Shown piece by piece: positions 36,011 through 45,093 of a stretch of 64,000 nt of DNA. Source of the DNA: an uncultured Sphingobium sp. (GTDB taxonomy: Bacteria; Pseudomonadota; Alphaproteobacteria; Sphingomonadales; Sphingomonadaceae); the NCBI GenBank assembly GCA_946885845.1, contig CAMPHJ010000012.1, positions 6,975 to 70,974 on the forward strand, given 5' to 3'. Within the stretch, counting starts at the first letter, position 1, and each line of letters starts with the position of its first letter. The translations under genes were made by a program, and so were the position numbers. The notes under the pieces were generated by a model that saw only the letters and a program-made list of their open reading frames with translations, searched no databases and had not been told where the DNA came from.

Positions 36011-37735
36011 ATGATATGGGCGTGCGTTCCCCGTGTGGATGGCGACCCCGTCTTTTCCGCCCTGCTGGATGACAAGAACTGGAACAGCCCGGATGCGCGC
36101 GGTTTCTGGGCGATAGAGCTCGAAAACTGCACCACGGTCGAGCAACGCTACATCCGCAACACGCCCATATTGGTGACCCGGCAGACCGACGATCAGGGCA
36201 ATGCGATAGAGCTTTACGACTTTTGCCCACGCTACCAGCATCTGGGACGCATGTACCGTCCGGTCGCCTTTGCCCGCGTGGTGCGTCCGGTAGCGGGGAG
36301 TCCGCGCATCCGCATCCGCCTGCGTCCCACGACCAGCTGGCATTCGGAAACGGTGCCGATCAGTTACGGGTCGAACCATATCCGTCTGGTGCTGTCCTAC
36401 ATGGCGATGCGCATGTCGACCAACGCGCCGATCGGCCTGATTTCGCAGGAAAGCTGGTTCCGCCTGGAACATGACATGCATTTTTTCCTGGGACCGGACG
36501 AAAGCTTTTCCGATGCGCTGCGCCCGGCGGTCGAACGAATGCTGGAAGACACCATCCGCGAATGGCAGATGTGGGTTCGCGGCCTGGCCATTCCGCCTGA
36601 ATGGCAGGAAGCCGTGATTCGGTCCGCTATCACGCTGAAACTTTGCCAGCATGAGGAAACGGGGGCCATCGTCGCGGCGCTGACCACCAGCATTCCCGAA
36701 CATGCCGATAGTGGCCGCAATTGGGACTATCGCTACTGCTGGATCCGGGACGCCTATTATACCGTCGAAGCGCTAAACCGGCTGGGCGCGCTCGATGTAT
36801 TGGAAAGCTACCTCGTCTATCTGAGGAACATCGTCGATGGCGCGAAAGGCGGCCATATCCAGCCGCTTTACGACGTGCGCGGAAACGCCACTCTGGAGGA
36901 GCGCGAGGCAAAGAGCATGCCCGGCTATCGGGGCATGGGGCCGGTTCGTGTCGGCAATGCAGCCTATTCACAAATCCAGCACGACGCCTATGGGCAGATC
37001 GTGCTGTCATCGGTTCAGGGCTTCATCGACCAGCGCCTGGTGCGGATGGCCGACATCAGCGATTTTGAAGCACTGGAAGCGGTCGGCGAGCGCGCATGGA
37101 CCGTCTATGACCAGCCGGACGCGGGTCTTTGGGAACTGCGCACACGCGCGCACGTCCATAGCTATAGCGCAGTGATGTGCTGGGCAGCTTGTGACCGGCT
37201 CGCCCATGCGGCCAGTGCGCTTGGACTGGATACGCGCGAAATATATTGGCGCGAGCGTGCGGAGATAATGAAGGCGCGCATCCTGCAATCGGCATGGCGC
37301 ACCAGCAGCAATGCAATATCGGCTACGTTCGAGGATGACGCGCGTGACGCATCCTTGCTGCAACTGCTGGACTTGCGGTTCCTGACCCCGGACAACCCCA
37401 TGTTCCTGGGGACCCTGAAGGCGCTGGAGAAGGATTTGCGCCGGGGCAACGACATGCTCCGCTACAGCACGCCCGATGATTTCGGTGAGCCTGTCACTGC
37501 GTTCAACGTCTGCACTTTCTGGCTCATAGAAGCGCTGCATCGCACAGGCCGGACCGAAGAAGCGCGGATGCTGTTTGAAGAGATGCTGACCCGCCGCACC
37601 GCTGCGGGCCTATTGTCGGAAGATATCGATCCGGCGACCGGAGAATTATGGGGCAATTATCCCCAAACCTACTCATTGGTCGGCATCATCAACTGCGCCG
37701 TTCTGCTGAGCAAACCGTGGAGCGTGATGCGATGA
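36011..37735 (+). CDS. Glycoside hydrolase family 15 (glucoamylase/trehalase-type); N-terminus continues upstream
   Basis: Alpha-glucoside hydrolase of the GH15 family, at least 574 residues. The (alpha/alpha)6 domain shows the SGRNWDYRYCWIRDA block with a catalytic acid, and the DFGEPVTAFNVCTFW and SEDIDPATGELWGNYPQTYSLVGI region near the second catalytic Glu. Conserved family residues (LDLWPIGNCQASALIDRAGR) continue in frame upstream of the ATG at 36011, back to about 35955, without any ATG, GTG or TTG; an ATC at 35906 after GGGGG is the best candidate start. Being between otsB and otsA points to trehalose breakdown or recycling. It overlaps otsA by 4 nt. Confidence 0.88.
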   Translation: MIWACVPRVDGDPVFSALLDDKNWNSPDARGFWAIELENCTTVEQRYIRNTPILVTRQTDDQGNAIELYDFCPRYQHLGRMYRPVAFARVVRPVAGSPRIRIRLRPTTSWHSETVPISYGSNHIRLVLSYMAMRMSTNAPIGLISQESWFRLEHDMHFFLGPDESFSDALRPAVERMLEDTIREWQMWVRGLAIPPEWQEAVIRSAITLKLCQHEETGAIVAALTTSIPEHADSGRNWDYRYCWIRDAYYTVEALNRLGALDVLESYLVYLRNIVDGAKGGHIQPLYDVRGNATLEEREAKSMPGYRGMGPVRVGNAAYSQIQHDAYGQIVLSSVQGFIDQRLVRMADISDFEALEAVGERAWTVYDQPDAGLWELRTRAHVHSYSAVMCWAACDRLAHAASALGLDTREIYWRERAEIMKARILQSAWRTSSNAISATFEDDARDASLLQLLDLRFLTPDNPMFLGTLKALEKDLRRGNDMLRYSTPDDFGEPVTAFNVCTFWLIEALHRTGRTEEARMLFEEMLTRRTAAGLLSEDIDPATGELWGNYPQTYSLVGIINCAVLLSKPWSVMR

Positions 37736-39138
37736 GCCGGCTGATAGTCATATCCAACCGGGTAAGCAGGCCCAGCAAGTCAGGCAATCAGGGCGGGCTT
37801 GCCGTGGCCCTGTCGCAAGCATTGCGGGAAAGTCGGGGAATCTGGGTGGGCTGGTCGGGCGAGGTCACGGAAAACTTCACCGGGCACATCGGGTTTGCCG
37901 AAGATGAGGGGGTTAAAACCGCCACCATCGACCTGGAAGAACAGGACGTCGACGAATATTATAACGGCTATGCCAACAAGACGCTCTGGCCGCTATTTCA
38001 CTTCCGCATCGACTTGGCCGAATATGCGCGCGATTTCGAGGGCGGCTATAATCGCGTCAACCACCGTTTTGCCGATACCGCCAGCCCGCTGATCGAACCT
38101 GAAGATATCATCTGGGTGCAGGATTATCACATGATCCCACTTGGTCAGATGCTCCGGGAAAAGGGGCATATGAACCGGATGGGCTTTTTCCTTCACATTC
38201 CCTGGCCGCCCACGCGCCTGCTGGTGTCCCTGCCCCATCATACCAAGCTGGTGCAGACGCTGTTCGCTTATGATGTCGTCGGTTTCCATACGGAAGAATG
38301 GCTGGAATCTTTCCGCCATTATGTAGAGCGGGAGATGAATGGCACGGTGAACGGCGATTTTGTGACGCTGGGCAACCGCACTATCCAGGCGATTGCCTGC
38401 CCGATCGGCATCAATGCCCAGGAATTTTCCAATGCGGCGGTCAGCGAACCCGCGCTGGAGATGTTCGAAAAGGTCCGCCGTTCATTGCAGGATCGCTCCA
38501 TGATCGTCGGGGTGGACCGGCTGGACTACAGCAAGGGGCTGGAGGAAAGGTTCAGCGGCTATTCTCGCTTCCTGAAGGATCATCCCGAACAACATCGCAA
38601 GGTCGTGTTGACCCAGATTGCGCCGCCTTCCCGCGGGGAAGTGGAAAGCTACCAGCATATCCGCTCCACGCTCGACGCGGTCGCCGGAAGGATCAATGGC
38701 GAATATAGCGATGTTGACTGGACGCCCATCCGCTACGTCAACCAGGGTTATCCGCGCGACAAGCTCGCGGGCATCTATCGCGCGGCGCGGATCGGCCTGG
38801 TCACACCGCTGCGCGATGGCATGAACCTTGTCGCAAAGGAATATGTGGCGGCGCAGAACCCGGATGATCCCGGCGTCCTCATCCTGTCCCGCTTTGCGGG
38901 CGCTGCAGTGCAGTTGAAGGATGCGCTGTTGATCAACCCCTACAGCCCTGAGGAAATGTCCGACGCTATCACCCGCGCCCTCGCCATGCCGTTGGATGAA
39001 CGCAAGCGGCGCTGGCGTTCGATGATGGATTGCGTCGAGGAACAGGACATCAGCTGGTGGCGGCGCTGCTTCACCGAACGGCTGATGGCCGCGCAGCGAT
39101 ATGATGAACAGATGCCGCAGGTTGAAACGGCACACTGA
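37732..39138 (+). CDS. otsA: Alpha,alpha-trehalose-6-phosphate synthase
   Basis: GT20 retaining glycosyltransferase that joins UDP-glucose to glucose 6-phosphate. The 468 residues contain the N-terminal NRVSRPSKSGNQGGLA, the WVQDYHMIPLG block and VDRLDYSKGL, all hallmark segments of OtsA, and the C-terminal LRDGMNLVAKEYVAAQ nucleotide-sugar site. The ATG overlaps the GH15 stop (ATGA). Together with otsB it gives the OtsAB route for trehalose as osmoprotectant. Confidence 0.96.
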   Translation: MSRLIVISNRVSRPSKSGNQGGLAVALSQALRESRGIWVGWSGEVTENFTGHIGFAEDEGVKTATIDLEEQDVDEYYNGYANKTLWPLFHFRIDLAEYARDFEGGYNRVNHRFADTASPLIEPEDIIWVQDYHMIPLGQMLREKGHMNRMGFFLHIPWPPTRLLVSLPHHTKLVQTLFAYDVVGFHTEEWLESFRHYVEREMNGTVNGDFVTLGNRTIQAIACPIGINAQEFSNAAVSEPALEMFEKVRRSLQDRSMIVGVDRLDYSKGLEERFSGYSRFLKDHPEQHRKVVLTQIAPPSRGEVESYQHIRSTLDAVAGRINGEYSDVDWTPIRYVNQGYPRDKLAGIYRAARIGLVTPLRDGMNLVAKEYVAAQNPDDPGVLILSRFAGAAVQLKDALLINPYSPEEMSDAITRALAMPLDERKRRWRSMMDCVEEQDISWWRRCFTERLMAAQRYDEQMPQVETAH

Positions 39139-39304
39139 CCTGCGGGGATGCAGACAAGGCGTTGATCCAGCAGGGGCAACTGGCCGCTAATTGCACCCCC
39201 GCCTGCTTTGGTCTATGGGCCACGCCAGCAGCCCCGGCACCCGCTGATCCTTTTCGATTCGCGTTGCCGGGGCACATTCTTTTCTTGGGAAGACAGGAAC
39301 GCGC

Positions 39305-40087
39305 ATGGCCCGTCGCCGCCAGATCTACGAAGGCAAGGCAAAGATCCTTTACGAAGGCCCTGAACCCGGCACGATCATCCAATATTTCAAGGACGACGCC
39401 ACCGCCTTCAACGCGCAGAAAAAGGGTACGATTTCCGGTAAGGGCGTGCTCAACAACCGTATTTCCGAGCATATCTTCACCCTGCTCGGCCAGATTGGCG
39501 TCCCCACCCATTTCATCCGCCGCCTCAACATGCGTGAGCAGTTGGTGCGCCAGGTGGAAATCGTGCCGATCGAGGTCGTGGTGCGCAACGTCGCGGCAGG
39601 ATCGCTGTCCAAGAAGCTGGGGATTGAGGAAGGCACGCAACTGCCCCGCACCCTGATCGAATATTGTTACAAGGACGACGCGCTGGGCGACCCGCTGGTG
39701 TCCGAAGAACATATCGCCTGCTTCGGTTGGGCCACGCAGGAAGAGATGCATGAGATCGCCGACATGGCGATCCGCATCAACGACTTCATGTGCGGCCTTT
39801 TCGCGGCCATCGGCATCCGCCTGGTCGATTTCAAGCTGGAGTTCGGCCGTTTGTGGGATGGCGACTATAGCCGCGTCATCCTGGCCGATGAAATCAGCCC
39901 CGACGGCTGCCGCCTGTGGGATATGAACACGGGCGAAAAGCTGGACAAGGACCGGTTCCGCCGCGACCTGGGCGGCGAGGTCGAAGCCTATCAGGAAGTC
40001 GCCCGCCGCCTCGGCCTTATGCCCGAAGGCGCGGACACGACCGTCCTGGACCTGGACACGCATCGCAAGAAGCGTAGCAAGGACTGA
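39305..40087 (+). CDS. purC: Phosphoribosylaminoimidazole-succinocarboxamide synthase
   Basis: SAICAR synthetase of purine biosynthesis, joining CAIR and aspartate with ATP. The 260 residues have [10 protein letters not shown] at the N-terminus, the [10 protein letters not shown] and [13 protein letters not shown] signatures and the DFKLEFG and [14 protein letters not shown] motifs of PurC. It is followed by an interrupted tauE gene and then purS-purQ. The three pur genes fit the alphaproteobacterial purC-purS-purQ cluster; purL is not in the window. Confidence 0.97.
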   Translation: MARRRQIYEGKAKILYEGPEPGTIIQYFKDDATAFNAQKKGTISGKGVLNNRISEHIFTLLGQIGVPTHFIRRLNMREQLVRQVEIVPIEVVVRNVAAGSLSKKLGIEEGTQLPRTLIEYCYKDDALGDPLVSEEHIACFGWATQEEMHEIADMAIRINDFMCGLFAAIGIRLVDFKLEFGRLWDGDYSRVILADEISPDGCRLWDMNTGEKLDKDRFRRDLGGEVEAYQEVARRLGLMPEGADTTVLDLDTHRKKRSKD

Positions 40088-40098
40088 GGCTTGAACGC

Positions 40099-40127
40099 CC
40101 TCCCCGGTTCGCAAACGATGGGGGAGG
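40099..40127. terminator. Weak hairpin after purC
   Basis: A 7-bp stem (CCTCCCC / GGGGAGG) with a 15-nt loop lies 11 nt after the purC stop, between convergent genes. No T tract follows, so termination is a guess. Confidence 0.35.
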
Positions 40128-40162
40128 AACAGTGGTGAAAGCGGTGGAGGGGAAGGCGCGCC

Positions 40163-40915
40163 CTATCCCGCCACCGCATCGACCATCAGCTTGCCGCCCA
40201 GCAGCACCATCAGAAGATAGATCAGCGTGTAAAATCGCGCCTGGTCGATCCGCCGGACCAGTGCAACGCCCAACAGCGTTGAAATCAACGCCACTGGAGC
40301 CAGCATCGCCGTCGCCATCAGGTTGGCGCGCGTAAACTGACCAAGCGCGGCGTAAGCGGGCACCTTCATCCAGTTCATCGCTGCAAATGCCAGCGCCGTC
40401 GTGCCCACCAGCACATCACGGGGCAACCGCTTAGGCAGCACCCACATCTGGTAGGGTGGCGATCCCGCATGGGCAATCTGGCTGGTGAAGCCGCTGACGA
40501 TCCCAAAAATCGCGCCCACCCAGTCCGGCGAATTGGACGGCAGCACGACCTTCCCGCCCCGTTCGATCCACAGCCGCTGAAGGCCAAACAGCGTCGATAT
40601 CAACCCAACGACACCCAGGACCGCGCTTTCCGACACTTGGGCCGCGAAAACATAGCCCATGCTGATTCCGAGCGCCATTCCGGGCAGCATCACCTTCAGG
40701 ATATGCTTGCTTCAACTGTGGCGGAAAACCCATATGCTGACGACATCCTGCAGAATGAGGATGGGTAGCAATATGGCCGCACCGCGCACTGGGTCTATGG
40801 CCAGCGCCATCACCGGCATTGCCAGCGCGCCCATCCCACCAAATCCCCCCTTGGCAAGGCCGGTAAGGGTGACGGCAGCGATGGCGCAACCATAGTAGAA
40901 GATATCGGCAGGCAC
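40163..40915 (-). pseudogene. TauE/SafE (TSUP) family permease, interrupted by an in-frame TGA
   Basis: Both parts read in one frame and together give the length (250 codons) of a sulfite/organosulfonate exporter family protein with about seven membrane segments. The first part (codons 1-67) has the TSUP start AVTLTGLAKGGFGGMGALA and PVRGAAILLPILILQDVVSIW. A TGA at 40714-40712 follows FRHS, and the homology resumes at once with SKHILKVMLPGMALGISMGY. TGA is one base from TGG, and a Trp-like aromatic position is usual here. A nonsense mutation or a sequencing error is likely; recoding is much less so. The second part has GGKLMVDAV at the end. Confidence 0.85.
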
Positions 40916-41071
40916 CGGGCGGTCCTAGACGAGCAGGATGGCGCCGCGAAGCATCTTTTCATGAACTGCCATGATAGCGTCACGATCGCCAGGGAACGGG
41001 ATAATGCCTTGCCTGTCGCGCGCCACGGGACTAGGGGGTGCGCCATAAGCATCCACGGAGTTTCGCACCTC

Positions 41072-41305
41072 ATGAAAGCCCGCATCTTCGTCACCCTCAA
41101 GGGCGGTGTTCTGGACCCGCAGGGCAAGGCGATTCACCACGCGCTAGACGGCCTTGGCTTTGCCGGGGTCAATGACGTGCGCGCAGGCAAGCTGATCGAA
41201 CTGGACCTGGCTGACGGCACCAGCGACGAAGATATCGACGCCATGTGCCGTAAGCTGCTCGCCAATACGGTGATCGAAAACTACCGTATCGAAAAGGCGG
41301 ACTGA
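41072..41305 (+). CDS. purS: Phosphoribosylformylglycinamidine synthase subunit PurS
   Basis: Small subunit of the three-part FGAM synthase (PurLQS), thought to pass ammonia from PurQ to PurL. The 77 residues start with KARIFVTLKGGVLDPQGKAI and contain the VRAGKLIELDL strand of PurS. The start at ATG 41072 drops a longer non-homologous frame. The purQ gene begins 3 nt after its stop. The next subunit, PurL, is encoded elsewhere. Confidence 0.95.
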   Translation: MKARIFVTLKGGVLDPQGKAIHHALDGLGFAGVNDVRAGKLIELDLADGTSDEDIDAMCRKLLANTVIENYRIEKAD

Positions 41306-41308
41306 CCC

Positions 41309-41983
41309 ATGAAGAGCGCCGTCATCGTCTTCCCCGGCAGCAATTGCGACCGCGACCTCGCCGTGGCTTTCGAAGCGGTGAGCGGCACGAAGCCGGAAAT
41401 GGTCTGGCACCGGGATACCGAACTGCCGGACGATATCGACCTAATCGGTGTGCCCGGCGGCTTTTCCTACGGCGACTATCTGCGTTCAGGCGCGATGGCC
41501 GCACGCTCGCCCGTGATGCAGGCCGTGGCGAAGGCGGCGGAACGGGGCGCTTATGTCCTGGGCATCTGCAACGGTTTTCAGGTTCTGACCGAAAGCGGAC
41601 TGCTGCCCGGTGCGCTGCTGCGCAATGCCGGTGGTCATTTCATCTGTCGCGATGTCAGCTTGACGATTGAAAATGCACAGAGCGTCTTCACCAGCAAATA
41701 TGATGTTGGCGAAGCGGTCACCTTCCCGGTCGCTCATCATGACGGCAATTATTTCGCCGATGCTGGCACACTCGACCGGCTGGAAGGCGAAGGCCGCGTG
41801 GCGCTGCGTTATGCGGAAAGCTGCAATGGTTCCGCTCGCAACATCGCCGGCATCCTCAACGAAGCGGGCAATGTACTGGGCATGATGCCCCACCCGGAGC
41901 GCATGATCGAACCCGCCCATGGCAAGACCGACGGTCGGCGCCTGTTTGAAGGCTTGGTCGAAGGCCTGCTCGCGCGGGCTTGA
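41309..41983 (+). CDS. purQ: Phosphoribosylformylglycinamidine synthase subunit PurQ
   Basis: Glutaminase subunit of FGAM synthase, a class I glutamine amidotransferase of 224 residues. The nucleophile Cys lies in GICNGFQVL, and the His/Glu of the triad in MMPHPERM. The N-terminal [15 protein letters not shown] is typical for PurQ. It is coupled to purS. A large inverted repeat follows 49 nt after the stop and may protect or end the transcript. Confidence 0.97.
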   Translation: MKSAVIVFPGSNCDRDLAVAFEAVSGTKPEMVWHRDTELPDDIDLIGVPGGFSYGDYLRSGAMAARSPVMQAVAKAAERGAYVLGICNGFQVLTESGLLPGALLRNAGGHFICRDVSLTIENAQSVFTSKYDVGEAVTFPVAHHDGNYFADAGTLDRLEGEGRVALRYAESCNGSARNIAGILNEAGNVLGMMPHPERMIEPAHGKTDGRRLFEGLVEGLLARA

Positions 41984-42031
41984 TTCGGCAGCGCTGCTAA
42001 CGGGGTTGCGGCTGGATTTTCAAACCTTCGA

Positions 42032-42100
42032 ACTGGGCTCCTGCCTTCGCAGGAGCACTTGGATCGTAGCAACGTGCTCCTGCGAAGGCAGGAGCCCAGT
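42032..42100. repeat. Perfect 27-bp inverted repeat made of two REP-like hairpins
   Basis: Arms at 42032-42058 and 42074-42100 are perfect reverse complements, separated by 15 nt. Each arm is itself a hairpin (CTCCTGC and GCAGGAG around 4 nt). This head-to-head pair of small palindromes is the structure of bacterial REP/BIME elements. It lies between purQ and the convergent polysaccharide gene and could also act as a bidirectional transcript end. Confidence 0.85.
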
Positions 42101-42157
42101 CCCGCCCTCTTCCAACTGAACGACATCTCCCCAACAATCGGCAGCAATAACGCCCCG

Positions 42158-44263
42158 CTAGCCGCCCCGGTGATAATCATATTCGAAGGTGCGCCCTTCC
42201 TGCTTGGTTAGCACCGCGCCGACGATAGCGCTGCCTGAACGGCGCAAACGATCGACCGCGACGCGCAGCCCGCCATGATGATTACGCCCCCATTCGACGA
42301 CCAACACCGTGGTCTGCGTCTTTGCCGCCAGCAATAAAGTGTCGGGCTGGCCCAGGATCGGCGGCGCGTCGATCAGCACCGTGTCATATTGCTCCTGAAC
42401 CCCGGCCAGCAACGCATCCAGCGCTGGTGTGGACAACAGCTCAGCGGGGTTGGGCGGTATAGCACCGCTCAGCAGCAGCGATACGCCGGACACGCCGCTG
42501 GGGACGATCACCTCATCCGCGCTCGCCTGCCCGGTCATGACCTCACTGATGCCGCGTTCCGGCGTCACGCCGAACAGGCTGCGCTGCCTTGGCCGCCGCA
42601 TGTCAGCGTCGATCACCAGCACTCGCCGGTCAAGTTTGGCCAGCGCCAGTGCCAAGGCGTGTACAGTGGATGATTTGCCTTCCCCCTCTTGAGCGCTGGT
42701 AACCAGAATTGAACGCGGCAGTCCTGCGGAAGACGCCAGCAACAATGATGAAGCGATGGGCACGAACGTGTCCACAACCGGCCTTTCGGTGGCGGGGACG
42801 GTCCCCAGCAGAGGCAGATTCGTGCGCTCCGCCAATGTATCGGCCGACGTCACCGCGTCATCGAATACATGGCGCAAGCCCACCAACATCAGACCTAGCG
42901 CCAGCCCACCCAGCGAAGCCAACAACATGGTCGATCCAATCCTGGGCGATGACGGCCGCGATGGCACTGCGGCCCGATCCAGTGGCTGGATGCGGCCCGC
43001 CTGGAAACCGGCCTGCGAGGCCATGTCACGATACCGCTGGAGCAGGCTGTCATGCAACAGCCTGTAGGTATCGACCGTCCGTTCCATTATGCTCATCTGC
43101 ACCCCGCGCCCGCGCTCTGCCAGCGTCTGACGCTCGACATCGGAAATTTCCGCCTCGATCTGCTTTTCGCCGTGAATGGCGACGTCATATTGTTCTTTCA
43201 GCGAAGCGCGGATCGTGTTCGCCATCACCTGCGCCTGATCGTCCAACGCCTCCATCCTGGCGCGAGCCTCGCGCATTTCGGGGTGTGCAGCCTTGCGGAA
43301 TTGCCGCTGTTCCACCATTTCGGCGCGCGCCTGCGCCCGTTGCGCCATCAACTGCTGCATTGCCCCGTTGTTCAGCACCTCCGGCAACGTTTCCACGCTG
43401 GAAAGTCGGGCGCTTTCCCATCGCTTCTGCGCGGCGATCCGTTCAGCCGTTGCCTGGGCGCGAAAGGCATTGAGCTGGGCCAGACGCGTGGCGCTGGCCC
43501 CGGCGCTATTGGCTGGGCGGGCCGATGACGCGTCATCCGATGCCCCCGTTCGCGCCGCATAGACGGCTAGGTCGCGCTCTGCCCGCTCAAGATCCCGCCG
43601 TGCGCCGTCCAGTTCGCCCAACAGGAAACGGCGCGCCTGCACGCCCGATTCGAAACCTCGTTTCAGGTCGGCGCGGATCAGGCTGTCAGCATAGCTATTC
43701 GCTACGCGCGCCGACAACACGGGATCAGCGCTGGTAAAGCTGATGCGGATCACGCGGGACTTGCCCGGCAGTTCCACCTTCAGATTATCGCGCAGCAGGC
43801 CGATCACCGCCTCGGTTTCCACCTGTCGCTGGCTGAGGGAAGCAGAGCCTTGGTCCGGCCGCCTGACCTTCATGGCGTCAAACAATGTCCGGTTACCGAT
43901 CAGCGCCAGTTCGCGCGCCACATCCTCGGCCAACGACCGACCGCGCAGCACTTCCAGTTCCGTCTGCATCAACGCTTCATTGTCTGATGGCGCCGGGGGC
44001 CGCTGCGCCGAAGCAGACCCAGCGGCTCCCGCAGGCACATCCTCCACTTCGACCGAAGCCGTGGCCCGATAATCAGGCGTGGACAACAGGATGAAGATCA
44101 CGCCCGCCAGAACGCACAGAGCCATGGTGCCGAACAGGATCACGCGATGCCGCCGCACCGCCGTCCAGATGTTTCGCGCCGTCACCACGGCGCGCGCGGC
44201 AGGGCCTTCCTCGACAGTTGGTCCATTGCCCGGATCGATGCGGATGCTGGACCTCGACATCAA
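42158..44263 (-). CDS. Polysaccharide co-polymerase with bacterial tyrosine kinase domain (Wzc/ExoP-like)
   Basis: Inner-membrane protein that sets chain length and controls export of a surface polysaccharide. The 701 residues have a Wzz domain with two membrane segments (about 37-60 and 425-450) and a long coiled-coil periplasmic part, then a cytoplasmic BY-kinase with Walker A in SAQEGEGKSSTVHALALA, Walker A' VLVIDADMRRPR and Walker B VLIDAPPI. The C-terminal tyrosine cluster is small: only two Tyr (EYDYHRGG). It overlaps the Wza-like gene by 4 nt, forming an export pair. Confidence 0.94.
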   Translation of the reverse strand: MMSRSSIRIDPGNGPTVEEGPAARAVVTARNIWTAVRRHRVILFGTMALCVLAGVIFILLSTPDYRATASVEVEDVPAGAAGSASAQRPPAPSDNEALMQTELEVLRGRSLAEDVARELALIGNRTLFDAMKVRRPDQGSASLSQRQVETEAVIGLLRDNLKVELPGKSRVIRISFTSADPVLSARVANSYADSLIRADLKRGFESGVQARRFLLGELDGARRDLERAERDLAVYAARTGASDDASSARPANSAGASATRLAQLNAFRAQATAERIAAQKRWESARLSSVETLPEVLNNGAMQQLMAQRAQARAEMVEQRQFRKAAHPEMREARARMEALDDQAQVMANTIRASLKEQYDVAIHGEKQIEAEISDVERQTLAERGRGVQMSIMERTVDTYRLLHDSLLQRYRDMASQAGFQAGRIQPLDRAAVPSRPSSPRIGSTMLLASLGGLALGLMLVGLRHVFDDAVTSADTLAERTNLPLLGTVPATERPVVDTFVPIASSLLLASSAGLPRSILVTSAQEGEGKSSTVHALALALAKLDRRVLVIDADMRRPRQRSLFGVTPERGISEVMTGQASADEVIVPSGVSGVSLLLSGAIPPNPAELLSTPALDALLAGVQEQYDTVLIDAPPILGQPDTLLLAAKTQTTVLVVEWGRNHHGGLRVAVDRLRRSGSAIVGAVLTKQEGRTFEYDYHRGG

Positions 44264-44970
44264 CGTCCTCCATCCAGCGCGACGAAGCCTGCTCCAATCG
44301 CCGGCAGCGCCAGCAGCCCCGCCCCCAAAATCGTCTTGGCCCGCGAAGGCCCTACCAGGATCATGTCGCCCGGCAGAATTTCAGGATCCGGCGCTTCGCC
44401 CTTGCGAATAGACGACAGGTCGAACATCGCCGCTTTGCGCACGCCGTCGGCTTGGCGCACGACAACCACCTGTTTCAGGCTGGCGAGCCGCGTAGGCCCT
44501 TTCGCCAGCGCCACAGCCTGCAACAGGCCCAGCCGCCCTTCGAACGGGATCAAGCCCGGTTCGCGCACCTCGCCATCAACGGTGATGCGGCGGCTCACCG
44601 CCTTTTTCACAAAGACGGTGACCTGCGGTGATACCAGATAGCGCTCCTCCAGCCTCCCCGCGATCACGTCCGACGCTTCGCCAGCCGAAAGACCGGCGAC
44701 CGGCACATCCCCGACCAGGGGCATGCGCACCATGCCCGCCGCCGTGACCTGCGCATCCTCCAGCGACAGACCGGGTTCATGATAGACCTGTATGCGCAGC
44801 ACATCGTCAGCCGCGATGCGATAATCCATCCCGACCGCCGGGGCCGGGGGGATGATCTCATAGGCAGAATCCCCCTTGGGCGCGTCCTCTACCGTCGTGC
44901 AGGCGCTCAGCGCGATGCTGGCCGCCAATCCGGTCAGCAACCGTGTCATCCTGACGATCGGTTCGTGCAT
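44260..44970 (-). CDS. Polysaccharide export outer-membrane lipoprotein (Wza/GumB-like)
   Basis: Outer-membrane export channel subunit of 236 residues. Its signal ends with the lipobox LSAC (Cys24). The Poly_export domain starts with DYRIAADDVLRIQVYHEPGLS, followed by SLBB beta-grasp segments (VRMPLVGDVPVAG; SRRITVDGEVREPGLIPF). A second Met at residue 8 is an alternative start. It is cotranscribed with the downstream BY-kinase gene and lies 123 nt below wecC. Confidence 0.93.
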   Translation of the reverse strand: MHEPIVRMTRLLTGLAASIALSACTTVEDAPKGDSAYEIIPPAPAVGMDYRIAADDVLRIQVYHEPGLSLEDAQVTAAGMVRMPLVGDVPVAGLSAGEASDVIAGRLEERYLVSPQVTVFVKKAVSRRITVDGEVREPGLIPFEGRLGLLQAVALAKGPTRLASLKQVVVVRQADGVRKAAMFDLSSIRKGEAPDPEILPGDMILVGPSRAKTILGAGLLALPAIGAGFVALDGGR

Positions 44971-45093
44971 TCCGCTGTAAATCCCCGCGCTTTTTCAGCG
45001 GCCCATCGCAGGGCGGCCATCGGGCGAGGGGTTAACGAGGCGGGAAGGCCATGGCAACCATGGGCAGGACGGCCTGCGCCCTTGCCCGGTTGA

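Noticed and set aside
40163..40915. Selenocysteine or programmed TGA recoding in the TauE/SafE gene
   Set aside because: No stem-loop resembling a SECIS element was noticed after the TGA, and this family has no known selenoproteins; a nonsense mutation or error is simpler.
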